DNA of 11,305 bases. It comes from an uncultured Lachnospiraceae bacterium. GTDB taxonomy: Bacteria > Bacillota > Clostridia > Lachnospirales > Lachnospiraceae. Within the stretch, counting starts at the first letter, position 1; the number at the start of each line of letters is the position of its first letter. The notes below the pieces were generated by a model that saw only the letters and a list, made by a program, of their open reading frames with translations, did no database searches and was not told the DNA's origin. The stretch covers positions 1 to 11,305 of the forward strand of contig USJG01000069.1 of assembly GCA_900554925.1 (NCBI GenBank). Direction: 5' to 3'. Positions 1 to 6,576 of this stretch are shown piece after piece. The translations under genes and the position numbers were made by a program.

Positions 1-76
1 GATGTTCCGAAAAGTCCGCTATGAGCCTGGATGGCGAATTGCGGATGGTTGCGTCTGGATAGACAATCTTCCTTAA
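1..76 (+). CDS. C-terminal end of an unidentified protein, cut by the window edge
   Basis: In the frame of base 2 the sequence stays open from the window edge to a TAA at 74-76, giving about 24 residues that include FRKVRYEPGW and end VWIDNLP. The other two forward frames also stay open for part of this stretch, so the frame is chosen on the protein-like, aromatic-rich composition. The pattern F-x-x-V-x-x-x-P-G-W, then a short turn, then a W/I/D-rich end faintly recalls the C-terminus of small DUF2442-type proteins. That resemblance is from memory and rests on very few residues. No function can be given. Confidence 0.35.
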   Translation, partial: MFRKVRYEPGWRIADGCVWIDNLP

Positions 77-227
77 GAGCATTTAGAAAATCCATTTTCA
101 GAAACTGACAGCGTGCAATTCCTTTTGCGCAATCTAACAAGAGCACTTTCTAAAAGCACCTTTTGCCACCCAAATCCGTATAGGAAAACTATTGTGAAAA
201 TTAACTGAAAATTTCTAAAAAAAGCAA

Positions 228-273
228 CAAAAACAATGAAAAATAAACGACAAAAACAATGAAAAATAAACGA
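228..273. repeat. Perfect 23-bp tandem duplication next to a promoter
   Basis: Bases 228-250 and 251-273 are identical over all 23 positions. Each unit begins CAAAAACAATG and ends AAATAAACGA. The second copy ends five bases before the -35 box at 279-284. A 23-bp period is close to two helical turns, so both copies would present to a protein on roughly the same face of the DNA. This suggests a duplicated regulator site. A recent slippage duplication without function is also possible. Confidence 0.85.
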
Positions 274-278
274 AAATA

Positions 279-307
279 TTGACATTATTTTGAAATCATG
301 CTACGAT
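279..307 (+). promoter_or_regulatory. Sigma-A promoter for the chemoreceptor gene
   Basis: A perfect -35 box TTGACA (279-284) is followed by a 17-base spacer and TACGAT (302-307, four or more matches to TATAAT). Transcription would start near 313-315, leaving a leader of about 175 bases before the ATG at 489. No sigma-28 (flagellar) type promoter was found nearby. Confidence 0.7.
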
Positions 308-488
308 TAATTAAACATAAGTATCTGACAGATCAGAGCTGCATTGAATGATCTCTAATTTCGGATATAGTTGTCTGAGGTTGGGGATTTTTTCATATTA
401 AAGCATAGTCAAAATGAGATACGATCAGAAAAACAGCGATATGCGGCAGCGTTTTTTGGACAGGTACCAGGAGAGGAGTGGAGATCAG

Positions 489-713
489 ATGGCTGGAAAA
501 GTCTGGAAAAAACAAAAAGATGAGAGTATTAAAGGCAGAATTAAAAATGTAGTGGTTTTGGTGGTAGCTATTTCTGTTGTGATATTGGCCATTATATCAT
601 CTGTTTTAAATTTTACGAGTACGTTATCTACTTTAGAGGATGCTATGATAGAAACTGCCGAGGTAACAGCGGACAGGATTTCCATGGAATACAGACAACT
701 GTTAATGTTGTGA
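489..713 (+). pseudogene. Methyl-accepting chemotaxis protein, N-terminal part ending at a frameshift
   Basis: This is the start of a transmembrane chemoreceptor. The preferred ATG at 489 has AGGAG at 474-478 and GGAG at 480-483 upstream. An in-frame ATG at 414 exists but has no ribosome binding site. The fragment begins with a basic cytoplasmic tail (MAGKVWKKQK) and one membrane helix at about residues 20-42 (VVVLVVAISVVILAIISSVL). It then enters the extracellular sensor helix and stops at TGA 711-713. The next gene continues the same protein one frame away. Reading one extra base near 704-706 (TTAATG as TTAAATG) turns the end into ...RQLLNVVTELG and restores a receptor of about 666 residues. 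The break therefore looks like a one-base deletion in the genome or a sequencing error. No slippery heptamer is present that would suggest programmed frameshifting. Confidence 0.75.
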
Positions 714-2488
714 CAGAGTTAGGAAGCATTTCCAGATTATCTAATGATGAGTATACGCCGGAGCAGAAACAGGAACTGATCAATCAGAAGGTAGAGTACT
801 ATGGAATGACCAGAGGAAAGCTGATCAACGCCGATGGCATCTGTGAATATGACGGAACGGATTACAGTGACAGGGAATATTTCCAGAAGTCCATGGCTGG
901 GGAACCATTCATTTCTGATCCCGTCTTATCAAAAACGGACGGAAAACTCAGTATCATCGTTTCCGCACCAGTGTGGAAGGGCGGAAATCCGGGGACAGAA
1001 ATCACCGGAGTAGTATTTATGGTTCCCGATCCTGATTTCCTGAATGATATAGTAGCTGAAATCAAGGTAAGCAAAAATGCCGGCTGCTATATGTTAAATT
1101 CCACAGGTGTTACCATTGCACACAGTACGGCAAGTATAGCAGAGGCTCAGGAAAATACCATTGAAATGTCACAAACAGATTCCTCACTGAAAGCCATTGC
1201 TGAGCTGGAATCCAAAATGATTGCAGGGGAAAGCGGCTATGGAACCTACAGCTACGGCGGACAAAGCAAATTAATGGCTTATGCTCCGATCCCGAACACC
1301 AATGGCTGGAGCGTAGCATTAAATGCTCCGCTTACGGATTTTATGGCATCTACAATTGAGGGAGTGGTTATCTGCATCGTGATATTGATCATAACCCTGG
1401 TTTTGGGAACTTATTTTGCTAACAGGTTAGGTGCAGAGATTGGAAATCCCATCGGAGAATGCTCGGAACGATTAAGACTTCTGGCACAGGGCGACTTGCA
1501 GACTCCAGTTCCGGAGATTCAATCTAAGAACGAAACAGGTGTGCTGGCAGAAGCAACGAAAACAATTGTGGAGAGCATGAATTTTGTAATTAAAGATGCC
1601 GATTATCTGTTAGGAGAAATGGCAGCAGGCAATTTTAATGTCCAGGGAGAAAATGAAGAATATTATGTAGGAGATTTCCATGGGCTTTATGATTCCATGA
1701 GGAAGCTTAATTATACATTAAATGATACCCTGAAGAATATTCAGGAGGCGGTAAGCCAGGTGGCTTTAGGCGCTGGACAGATGGCGGAATCAGCGCAGAA
1801 TCTTGCGGAAGGAGCTACTGACCAGGCAGGAGCTGTAGAGGAACTGCAGGCTACTATTTCCAATGTGACCGACATGGTAACTGACAGTGCAAGTGTGATG
1901 GACGAAGCATATCATCAATCGAAAGCCTTTGAAGAAGAGGCACTGGTCAGCAGCAGGGAAATGACAGAACTTACAGCCGCAATGGGGCGGATCAGCCAGA
2001 CTTCCAAGCAAATTAATGACATTATTGCGGAAATTGAGGATATTGCGTCCCAGACCAATTTACTGTCTTTGAATGCGGCCATTGAAGCGGCAAGAGCCGG
2101 AGAAGCCGGAAAAGGCTTTGCAGTAGTAGCAGATCAGATCAGAAAGCTGGCAGATGACAGTGCACAGTCAGCAGTACATACAAGGCAGTTGATTGAAACT
2201 TCTATTGATGAGATTGGAAAGGGAAGTCAGATTACGGACAGAACCTCCGCATCCCTGCAGAAAGTAGTAGAGGGAATGGAAATACTTGCAAAGTCTGCCC
2301 AGGATGCTAAGGAAAGCACCAAAACCCAGGCAGATGCTATGTCCCAGATTGAACAGGGAATTGAGCAGATTTCCGCAGTAGTACAGAACAACTCCGCAAC
2401 CGCAGAGGAAACCTCCGCAACCAGTGAGGAGCTGTCTGCACAGGCTACCAGCATGAATGAACTGGTAGATCAGTTTAAGCTTAGATAA
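710..2488 (+). CDS. Methyl-accepting chemotaxis protein, sensor and signalling part (downstream of frameshift)
   Basis: This frame carries most of a chemoreceptor. Residues 1-213 form a dCache-like extracellular sensor (DGTDYSDREYF, SDPVLSKTDGKL, YAPIPNTNGWSVALNAP). A membrane helix follows at about 217-237, then a HAMP region at about 238-290, then a long coiled-coil signalling domain. The hairpin tip QTNLLSLNAAIEAARAGE (448-465) is the universally conserved CheA/CheW contact. Glu/Gln/Ala-rich stretches such as NNSATAEETSATSEEL near the C-terminus fit methylation sites. There is no C-terminal NWETF-type CheR-tethering pentapeptide. The possible start is GTG at 710, overlapping the upstream TGA as GTGA and lacking a ribosome binding site. 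As an independent protein it would have lost the first membrane helix needed to export the sensor, so it is probably the body of a broken gene. Re-initiation at the overlap cannot be excluded. The ligand cannot be predicted. Confidence 0.85.
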   Translation: MTELGSISRLSNDEYTPEQKQELINQKVEYYGMTRGKLINADGICEYDGTDYSDREYFQKSMAGEPFISDPVLSKTDGKLSIIVSAPVWKGGNPGTEITGVVFMVPDPDFLNDIVAEIKVSKNAGCYMLNSTGVTIAHSTASIAEAQENTIEMSQTDSSLKAIAELESKMIAGESGYGTYSYGGQSKLMAYAPIPNTNGWSVALNAPLTDFMASTIEGVVICIVILIITLVLGTYFANRLGAEIGNPIGECSERLRLLAQGDLQTPVPEIQSKNETGVLAEATKTIVESMNFVIKDADYLLGEMAAGNFNVQGENEEYYVGDFHGLYDSMRKLNYTLNDTLKNIQEAVSQVALGAGQMAESAQNLAEGATDQAGAVEELQATISNVTDMVTDSASVMDEAYHQSKAFEEEALVSSREMTELTAAMGRISQTSKQINDIIAEIEDIASQTNLLSLNAAIEAARAGEAGKGFAVVADQIRKLADDSAQSAVHTRQLIETSIDEIGKGSQITDRTSASLQKVVEGMEILAKSAQDAKESTKTQADAMSQIEQGIEQISAVVQNNSATAEETSATSEELSAQATSMNELVDQFKLR

Positions 2489-4040
2489 TAATTTTAGTAG
2501 TCCATTTTGAACAATCCCAGATATTAGTTGCGAGCCCGGCATAAAAGTCGGGCTCGTGGCATACCATGAGGATGCTGCCCTTATATTCTTTAAGCGCACG
2601 CTTTAGCTCTTCTTTGGCGTCCACGTCCAGATGGTTGGTGGGCTCGTCCAAAAGCAGGATATTTGTTTCACGGTTAATCAGTTTGCAGAGCCGGACTTTT
2701 GCCTGCTCACCTCCGCTTAAAACTTTTACCTTGCTCTCAATATGTTTGGTAGTAAGGCCGCATTTGGCAAGGGCGGAACGCACTTCATATTGGGTAAATC
2801 CCGGAAATTCCTTCCATATTTCTTCGATACAGGAGGTGGTAATGCTTTGATCCATTTCCTGCTCAAAGTAACCAATGCTCAAATAGTCTCCCTGTTCCAC
2901 AGTGCCGCTGATTGGGGGGATAAGGCCAAGTATGCTCTTTAAAAGGGTGGTCTTTCCAATTCCATTGGCGCCTGTTAAGACAATTTTCTGCCCTCGCTCC
3001 ATTTCCAGATTTAAAGGAGAGGAAAGAGGTTCATCATAGCCGATTACCAGATTTCTGGTTTGGAAGATATAGCGTCCTGGCGTTCTGGCTTCCCTGAAAT
3101 GAAATTCCGGTTTGGGCTTTTCTCTGTCCAGTTCGATAACGTTCATCTTGTCCAGCTTCTTTTGCCTGGACATAGCCATGTTTCGAGTGGCAACTCTTGC
3201 TTTATTTCTTGCGACGAAATCCTTAAGATCCGCGATTTCCTTCTGCTGTTTGTTGTAGGCGGCTTCAAGCTGCGCCTTTTTCATGGCATAGACTTCCTCA
3301 AACTTATCATAATCTCCGGGATAACGGTTTAATTTCTGGTGATCCATATGATAGATCAGATTGATCACGCTGTTTAAAAAGGGAATATCATGGGAAATCA
3401 GAATAAAAGCATTCTCATAATCATTTAAATAACGTTTCAGCCATTCGATATGTTCAGCGTCCAGATAGTTGGTAGGCTCGTCGAGAAGCAGTATATCCGG
3501 CTTTTCCAAAAGCAGCTTCCCAAGCAGTACCCTGGTGCGCTGACCGCCGCTTAAATCTGTTACATCCTGATCAAGTCCGATATCTGCAAGTCCAAGTGCC
3601 CTTGCAACTTCCTCCACCTTAGAGTCGATCAGATAGAAGTCATGCATGGTCAGGAGATCCTGAATTGTCCCAAGCTCTTCCATATAATCTTCCAGCTCTT
3701 TATCGGAAGCACTGGCCATTTTGTCGCAGATGTGGTTCATCTGTGCTTCCATCTCGAAAAGAAAGTCAAAAGCAGAAGAAAGTACATCTTTGATGGTCAT
3801 GCCCTTTGTAAGGACAGTATGCTGATCAAGATAGCCTACACGGACGTTTTTGGCCCATTCTATTTTTCCCTCGTCGGGCATGAGCTTTCCGGTAATGATA
3901 TTCATAAAGGTGGATTTTCCCTCGCCATTTGCGCCGATAAGGCCGATATGCTCTCCTTTTAGAAGGCGGAAGGACACGTCCTGAAAAATGGCTCTGTCGC
4001 CAAAACCATGGGTTAAGTGCTCTACATTTAAAATACTCAT
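2481..4040 (-). CDS. ABC-F family ATP-binding protein (ribosome-associated translation factor type)
   Basis: This 519-residue protein has two ABC ATPase domains and no membrane segments, which defines the ABC-F class. Members act in the cytoplasm on the ribosomal E site, and some protect against antibiotics. Domain 1 shows Walker A GANGEGKST (36-44), signature LSGGQ (163-167), Walker B ILLLDE (183-188) and switch His217. The interdomain linker at about 245-300 is charged and Arg/Lys-rich (ARVATRNMAMSRQKKLDKM), as in the tRNA-contacting linker of this class. Domain 2 has GANGIGKTT (357-365), LSGGE (441-445), ILLLDE (461-466) and His495. Both catalytic glutamates are kept. The start at 4040 is chosen because AGGAG lies just upstream; an in-frame extension to 4115 would cross the promoter. 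Length and linker resemble the YbiT/YkpA-like housekeeping group more than long-linker resistance proteins, but that placement is an impression. It converges on the chemoreceptor gene and overlaps it by 8 bases. Confidence 0.93.
   Translation of the reverse strand: MSILNVEHLTHGFGDRAIFQDVSFRLLKGEHIGLIGANGEGKSTFMNIITGKLMPDEGKIEWAKNVRVGYLDQHTVLTKGMTIKDVLSSAFDFLFEMEAQMNHICDKMASASDKELEDYMEELGTIQDLLTMHDFYLIDSKVEEVARALGLADIGLDQDVTDLSGGQRTRVLLGKLLLEKPDILLLDEPTNYLDAEHIEWLKRYLNDYENAFILISHDIPFLNSVINLIYHMDHQKLNRYPGDYDKFEEVYAMKKAQLEAAYNKQQKEIADLKDFVARNKARVATRNMAMSRQKKLDKMNVIELDREKPKPEFHFREARTPGRYIFQTRNLVIGYDEPLSSPLNLEMERGQKIVLTGANGIGKTTLLKSILGLIPPISGTVEQGDYLSIGYFEQEMDQSITTSCIEEIWKEFPGFTQYEVRSALAKCGLTTKHIESKVKVLSGGEQAKVRLCKLINRETNILLLDEPTNHLDVDAKEELKRALKEYKGSILMVCHEPDFYAGLATNIWDCSKWTTKIII
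2531..2556. repeat. GC-rich inverted repeat inside the 3' end of the ABC-F gene
   Basis: CGAGCCCG (2531-2538) and CGGGCTCG (2549-2556) form a perfect 8-bp stem with a 10-base loop. It lies about 42 bases past the chemoreceptor stop and inside the last 30 codons of the ABC-F gene. Neither strand has a T-run after the stem, so it is not a standard intrinsic terminator. It is the only strong hairpin near the convergent ends of the two genes. Confidence 0.6.
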
Positions 4041-4086
4041 AGCTTCTCCTGTTTGTGTACGATACTGCAATACGATTTGCATTAAG

Positions 4087-4115
4087 ATTATAGAGGGAAA
4101 TTGTGGCAAAGTCAA
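4087..4115 (-). promoter_or_regulatory. Sigma-A promoter for the ABC-F gene
   Basis: On the minus strand TTGACT (4115-4110) is followed by a 17-base spacer and a perfect TATAAT (4092-4087). This lies 47 bases upstream of the ATG at 4040, with no obvious attenuator or leader peptide between. Inducible resistance ABC-F genes usually have such leaders, so constitutive expression is likely. Confidence 0.75.
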
Positions 4116-4177
4116 ATAAAGTCATTTATAATGATGCTTGCAGGTATGAAAATTTTTCCAGAAGGGATAATAAGATA

Positions 4178-4206
4178 TTGACTTTTGAAATAAAATTGAG
4201 TAAACT
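4178..4206 (+). promoter_or_regulatory. Promoter of the hrb-rbr unit
   Basis: TTGACT (4178-4183) is followed by a 17-base spacer and TAAACT (4201-4206, four of six matches to TATAAT). The start of transcription would be near 4213, within the palindrome at 4211-4225. The weak -10 box and the overlapping operator fit a regulated promoter. Confidence 0.55.
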
Positions 4207-4210
4207 AAAA

Positions 4211-4225
4211 TAGTAATGATTACTA
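4211..4225. promoter_or_regulatory. Fur/PerR-type 7-1-7 operator candidate
   Basis: TAGTAATGATTACTA is a perfect palindrome of two 7-base arms around one central base. It has the layout of the Fur-family box and keeps the inner TAAT-n-ATTA core of the known PerR (TTATAATnATTATAA) and Fur consensus sequences. Each arm matches the PerR consensus at five of seven positions. It sits at the predicted transcription start of a peroxide-defence unit, a normal place for a repressor. PerR is favoured over Fur only because rubrerythrin genes are classic PerR targets. Confidence 0.55.
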
Positions 4226-4246
4226 ATATTGATTAAGGAGGGAACT

Positions 4247-4888
4247 ATGAATCTAAATACATTTCATAAATTATCCTATGGGGTTTATGTTGTAAGCACA
4301 TGGGACAATGAAAGACCAACTGGATGTACCGCAAACAGCGCTATGCAGATCACATCTTCACCGGCAACCATAGCAATCAGCATCAACCATGACAATTATA
4401 CCAACAAATGTATCGATAAGACAGGTAAATTTGCCATTTCGATCCTGGCGGAGGATTCGGACGCCTCCATTATCGGAACCTTTGGTTTTCAATCAGGAAA
4501 GGATGTTGATAAATTTAAAGCAGTGAAATACAGCCTGGAGGATCAGATGCCTGTTGTAAGTGATTCCTGTGGTTATATCGTCTGTGAAGTGATCAATAAG
4601 ATGGAAACCTCCACTCATACTGTGTTTTTAGGAGAAGTAAAGGGAGCGGAATTATTTGGGAACAGAGAGGCCATGACCTATGCTTACTATCACAAGGTAG
4701 TGAAGGGCAAGAGCCCTAAGAACGCACCTACCTATATTCCCGATGAGGAAGAGGAGAAGAAAGAAAACGGAAAGATACGCAGATTTAAATGTGAGGTCTG
4801 CGGATATATTTATGAGGGAGAAGAGCTTCCGGCAGATTTCAAGTGTCCTATCTGCGGTGTGGGAGCAGATAAATTTAAGGAAATATAA
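4247..4888 (+). CDS. hrb: High-molecular-weight rubredoxin: FMN flavin reductase fused to rubredoxin
   Basis: This 213-residue cytoplasmic protein joins a flavin reductase-like, FMN-binding domain (about 1-160, with FHKLSYGVYVVST and GCTANSAMQITSSP near the start) to a compact C-terminal rubredoxin-like domain (about 178-213). The iron ligands are Cys182, Cys185, Cys200 and Cys203 (CEVCG and CPICG). An acidic linker DEEEEKKENGK separates the two. The same arrangement is known from acetogen Hrb, which accepts electrons from NAD(P)H and passes them to flavodiiron proteins or rubrerythrin for oxygen, NO or peroxide removal. The rubredoxin part is shorter than free rubredoxin, as in rubrerythrin tails. 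ATG 4247 is chosen because AAGGAGGG (4235-4242) lies five bases upstream; the in-frame TTG at 4229 precedes that site. Rubrerythrin follows after 37 bases, so the two are probably co-transcribed. The electron donor and partner are inferred. Confidence 0.9.
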   Translation: MNLNTFHKLSYGVYVVSTWDNERPTGCTANSAMQITSSPATIAISINHDNYTNKCIDKTGKFAISILAEDSDASIIGTFGFQSGKDVDKFKAVKYSLEDQMPVVSDSCGYIVCEVINKMETSTHTVFLGEVKGAELFGNREAMTYAYYHKVVKGKSPKNAPTYIPDEEEEKKENGKIRRFKCEVCGYIYEGEELPADFKCPICGVGADKFKEI

Positions 4889-4925
4889 ATTTTAAATAAT
4901 TTTTATGCAAAGGAGAAAAGGAAAT

Positions 4926-5462
4926 ATGAATTTAAAAGGAACAAAAACAGAAGCAAATTTAAAAGCTGCATTTGCAGGCGAATCAGAGGCAACAAACAAG
5001 TATACTTATTTTGCCTCCAAAGCCAAGAAGGATGGCTATGTACAGATGGCAGCAATCTTTGAAGAAACCGCAGGCAATGAAAGAGAACATGCAAAGATGT
5101 GGTATAAGCTGTTAAATGACGGGATCGGTACTACAATGGAAAATTTAGCAGAAGCTGCCGCAGGCGAGAATTATGAGTGGACGGAGATGTATGCTGACTT
5201 TGCTAAAGAAGCAAGAGAAGAAGGCTTTGAAGAAATCGCCAAACTTTTTGAGGGAGTAGCAGCAATCGAAAAGGAGCATGAGGAAAGATACAGAAAGCTT
5301 CTTGCCAATATCGAAGGTGATCTTGTATTTTCCAAAGATGGTGACGTGGTATGGCAGTGTGCAAACTGTGGACATATTTGTGTAGGAAAGAAAGCCCCTG
5401 AGGTTTGCCCGGTTTGTTCACATCCTCAGTCCTATTTCCAGGTAAGGGCCGAGAATTATTAA
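4926..5462 (+). CDS. rbr: Rubrerythrin (peroxide reductase)
   Basis: This 178-residue protein is a full-length classical rubrerythrin, which reduces hydrogen peroxide to water in the cytoplasm of anaerobes. The N-terminal four-helix bundle carries the expected diiron ligands: Glu19, Glu52 and His55 (ExxH in NEREH), Glu84 and Glu87 (YEWTEMY), and Glu115 with His118 (IEKEH). The C-terminal rubredoxin domain has Cys145/Cys148 (CANCG) and Cys161/Cys164 (CPVC). ATG 4926 is preferred because AAAGGAG (4909-4915) lies 10 bases upstream; the in-frame ATG at 4905 comes before that site. It is the second gene of a two-gene unit after hrb, which could supply its electrons. A strong terminator follows. 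Assignment to the family is secure; pairing with hrb is inferred from position. Confidence 0.95.
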   Translation: MNLKGTKTEANLKAAFAGESEATNKYTYFASKAKKDGYVQMAAIFEETAGNEREHAKMWYKLLNDGIGTTMENLAEAAAGENYEWTEMYADFAKEAREEGFEEIAKLFEGVAAIEKEHEERYRKLLANIEGDLVFSKDGDVVWQCANCGHICVGKKAPEVCPVCSHPQSYFQVRAENY

Positions 5463-5499
5463 ATAAATACCAGCTTAGCCAAGACAATGAAATGAATAG

Positions 5500-5544
5500 A
5501 AAGGTGCTGCATCAGATTTATTCTGTGCAGTACCTTTTGTTTGT
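5500..5544 (+). terminator. Intrinsic terminator after rubrerythrin
   Basis: AAAGGTGCTGCA (5500-5511) pairs with TGCAGTACCTTT (5526-5537) as a 12-bp stem with one G-U pair. An additional inner CAGA/TCTG pairing closes the loop, and a T-rich tail TTTTGTTTGT follows. It ends the hrb-rbr transcript and separates it from the next promoter. Confidence 0.85.
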
Positions 5545-5568
5545 ATAACGGGAAAGGTACTTTATTTT

Positions 5569-5597
5569 TTCCCATGAAATAAAAAATATGTTATAAT
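5569..5597 (+). promoter_or_regulatory. Extended -10 promoter for the S1-domain operon
   Basis: TATAAT at 5592-5597 is preceded by TG-n (5589-5591), an extended -10 element. A -35-like TTCCCA (5569-5574, four of six matches) lies 17 bases upstream. Transcription would start near 5604, giving a short leader of about 36 bases. Confidence 0.65.
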
Positions 5598-5639
5598 ATT
5601 GAAAAATTGTGTCTGCAAATTGGACAGATGGGAGTAAAT

Positions 5640-6548
5640 ATGGAAGAAACAATGAAGGACTATGAAAAAGAACTGGAAGCCTCCTTTCGCAGAATCAACG
5701 AAGGGGATGTGATCCGGGGAACTGTAATTGATGTAAACGAGGAGGAAGTAACTCTGGACCTTAAGTATTATGCCCAGGGTATCATTAAGGCAGCAGATAT
5801 GAGTGATGATCCGGGATTTTCTGTCCTGACGGATGTACAGGTGGGAGATGAACTGGAAGCCACTGTGGTACGGATGGATGATGGACAGGGAAATATCCTT
5901 CTTTCCAAAAAGGAAGCCAATGCAGTACTTGCCTGGGATGTACTTACCTCATATATGGAAGAGAAGAAAAACCTTAATGTAAAAGTAAGCGAGATCGTAA
6001 ATGCAGGAGCTATCGCCTATGTAGAGGGCATCAGAGGATTTATTCCGGCTTCTCAGCTGGCACTTTCTTATGTGGAGGATTTGGAACCTTATCAGGGAAA
6101 GAAATTGACTGTACGGGTCACAACTGTTGATAAGGAAAGAGAAAAGCTGATTCTTTCAGCAAAAGAGGTGTTAAAGGAGCAGGCAAGGGAAGAACATGAT
6201 CATAAGGTTGCCATGATCGTGCCCGGAACCATTCTGGAGGGAACGGTGGAAAGCTTACAGACATATGGAGCATTTGTGGACTTAAAGGATGGATTGACCG
6301 GACTGGTACACATTTCGCAGATATGTCAGAAAAGAATTAAGAAGCCCTCTGAAGTACTTAAGATTGGGGACAAGGTCAAGGTTAAGGTATTAAATACCAA
6401 CGATGGCAAGATCGCTTTAAGCATCAAGGCTGCTGCAGAGGAGCAGGAGGCAGAGGAAATCGAAAATACAGACACGGAGAGCTACAGCTCGGGAGAAAGC
6501 CTTGGCACCAGTCTGGGAGATTTGTTTGCGAAGCTGAATTTAAAATAA
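5640..6548 (+). CDS. RNA-binding protein with three S1 domains (ribosomal protein S1-like)
   Basis: The 302-residue protein contains three S1 RNA-binding repeats, at about residues 21-91, 108-175 and 194-264. The third is the most canonical (GTVESLQTYGAFVDLKDGLTG, trimmed here to its core GTVESLQTYGAF plus VHISQI, then VKVKVL and IALSIK). An acidic, Ser-rich C-terminal tail ends in SLGDLFAKLNLK. S1 proteins bind single-stranded mRNA, assist translation initiation or protect RNA. With three repeats instead of the six of E. coli S1, this resembles the smaller S1 homologues of Firmicutes. ATG 5640 is chosen because GGGAG (5630-5634) lies five bases upstream; the in-frame TTG at 5607 sits at the predicted transcription start. 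It is the first gene of a probable operon with the phosphatase after 28 bases. Whether it works on ribosomes or as a regulator is not visible. Confidence 0.85.
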   Translation: MEETMKDYEKELEASFRRINEGDVIRGTVIDVNEEEVTLDLKYYAQGIIKAADMSDDPGFSVLTDVQVGDELEATVVRMDDGQGNILLSKKEANAVLAWDVLTSYMEEKKNLNVKVSEIVNAGAIAYVEGIRGFIPASQLALSYVEDLEPYQGKKLTVRVTTVDKEREKLILSAKEVLKEQAREEHDHKVAMIVPGTILEGTVESLQTYGAFVDLKDGLTGLVHISQICQKRIKKPSEVLKIGDKVKVKVLNTNDGKIALSIKAAAEEQEAEEIENTDTESYSSGESLGTSLGDLFAKLNLK

Positions 6549-6576
6549 TTTGGCAGGATTTTGCAGGAGAAGACGG

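Larger units (their letters stand above)
77..488. other. Intergenic region and chemoreceptor leader without a supported gene
   Basis: This 412-base stretch is AT-rich. It holds only a weak AT hairpin (GAAAA/TTTTC, 86-99) that could mark the end of the upstream gene, a 23-bp tandem duplication, a consensus promoter, and about 175 bases of leader before the preferred chemoreceptor start. The leader contains a 6-bp inverted repeat (AGATCA at 330-335, TGATCT at 349-354) of doubtful meaning. The antisense frame across the left part encodes a Phe/Ile-rich string typical of translated A/T-rich DNA and is not considered a gene. No riboswitch was recognised. Confidence 0.6.

Noticed and set aside
414..488. 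In-frame upstream start (ATG 414) for the chemoreceptor fragment
   Set aside because: No ribosome binding site precedes it, while ATG 489 has two well-spaced ones. The extra 25 residues are hydrophilic and unlike a typical receptor N-terminus.
695..715. Programmed ribosomal frameshifting in the chemoreceptor gene
   Set aside because: The shift needed is -1, but there is no X-XXY-YYZ slippery heptamer at the junction and no strong downstream hairpin was seen. Chemoreceptors are not known to use this.
2168..2599. Long open frame on the minus strand opposite the chemoreceptor 3' end
   Set aside because: It encodes a low-complexity Cys/Leu-rich string with no ribosome binding site and is the antisense of a strongly conserved signalling domain.
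4041..4246. Antibiotic-responsive leader or attenuator ahead of the ABC-F gene
   Set aside because: The distance from promoter to start codon is about 40 bases, with no leader peptide and no terminator/antiterminator pair. The short linker also does not suggest a resistance protein.
5550..5573. Inverted repeat GGGAAA/TTTCCC around the -35 region of the S1 operon
   Set aside because: It has only six pairs with a 12-base loop in AT-rich DNA and no T-run after it. It could be an operator but nothing supports this.
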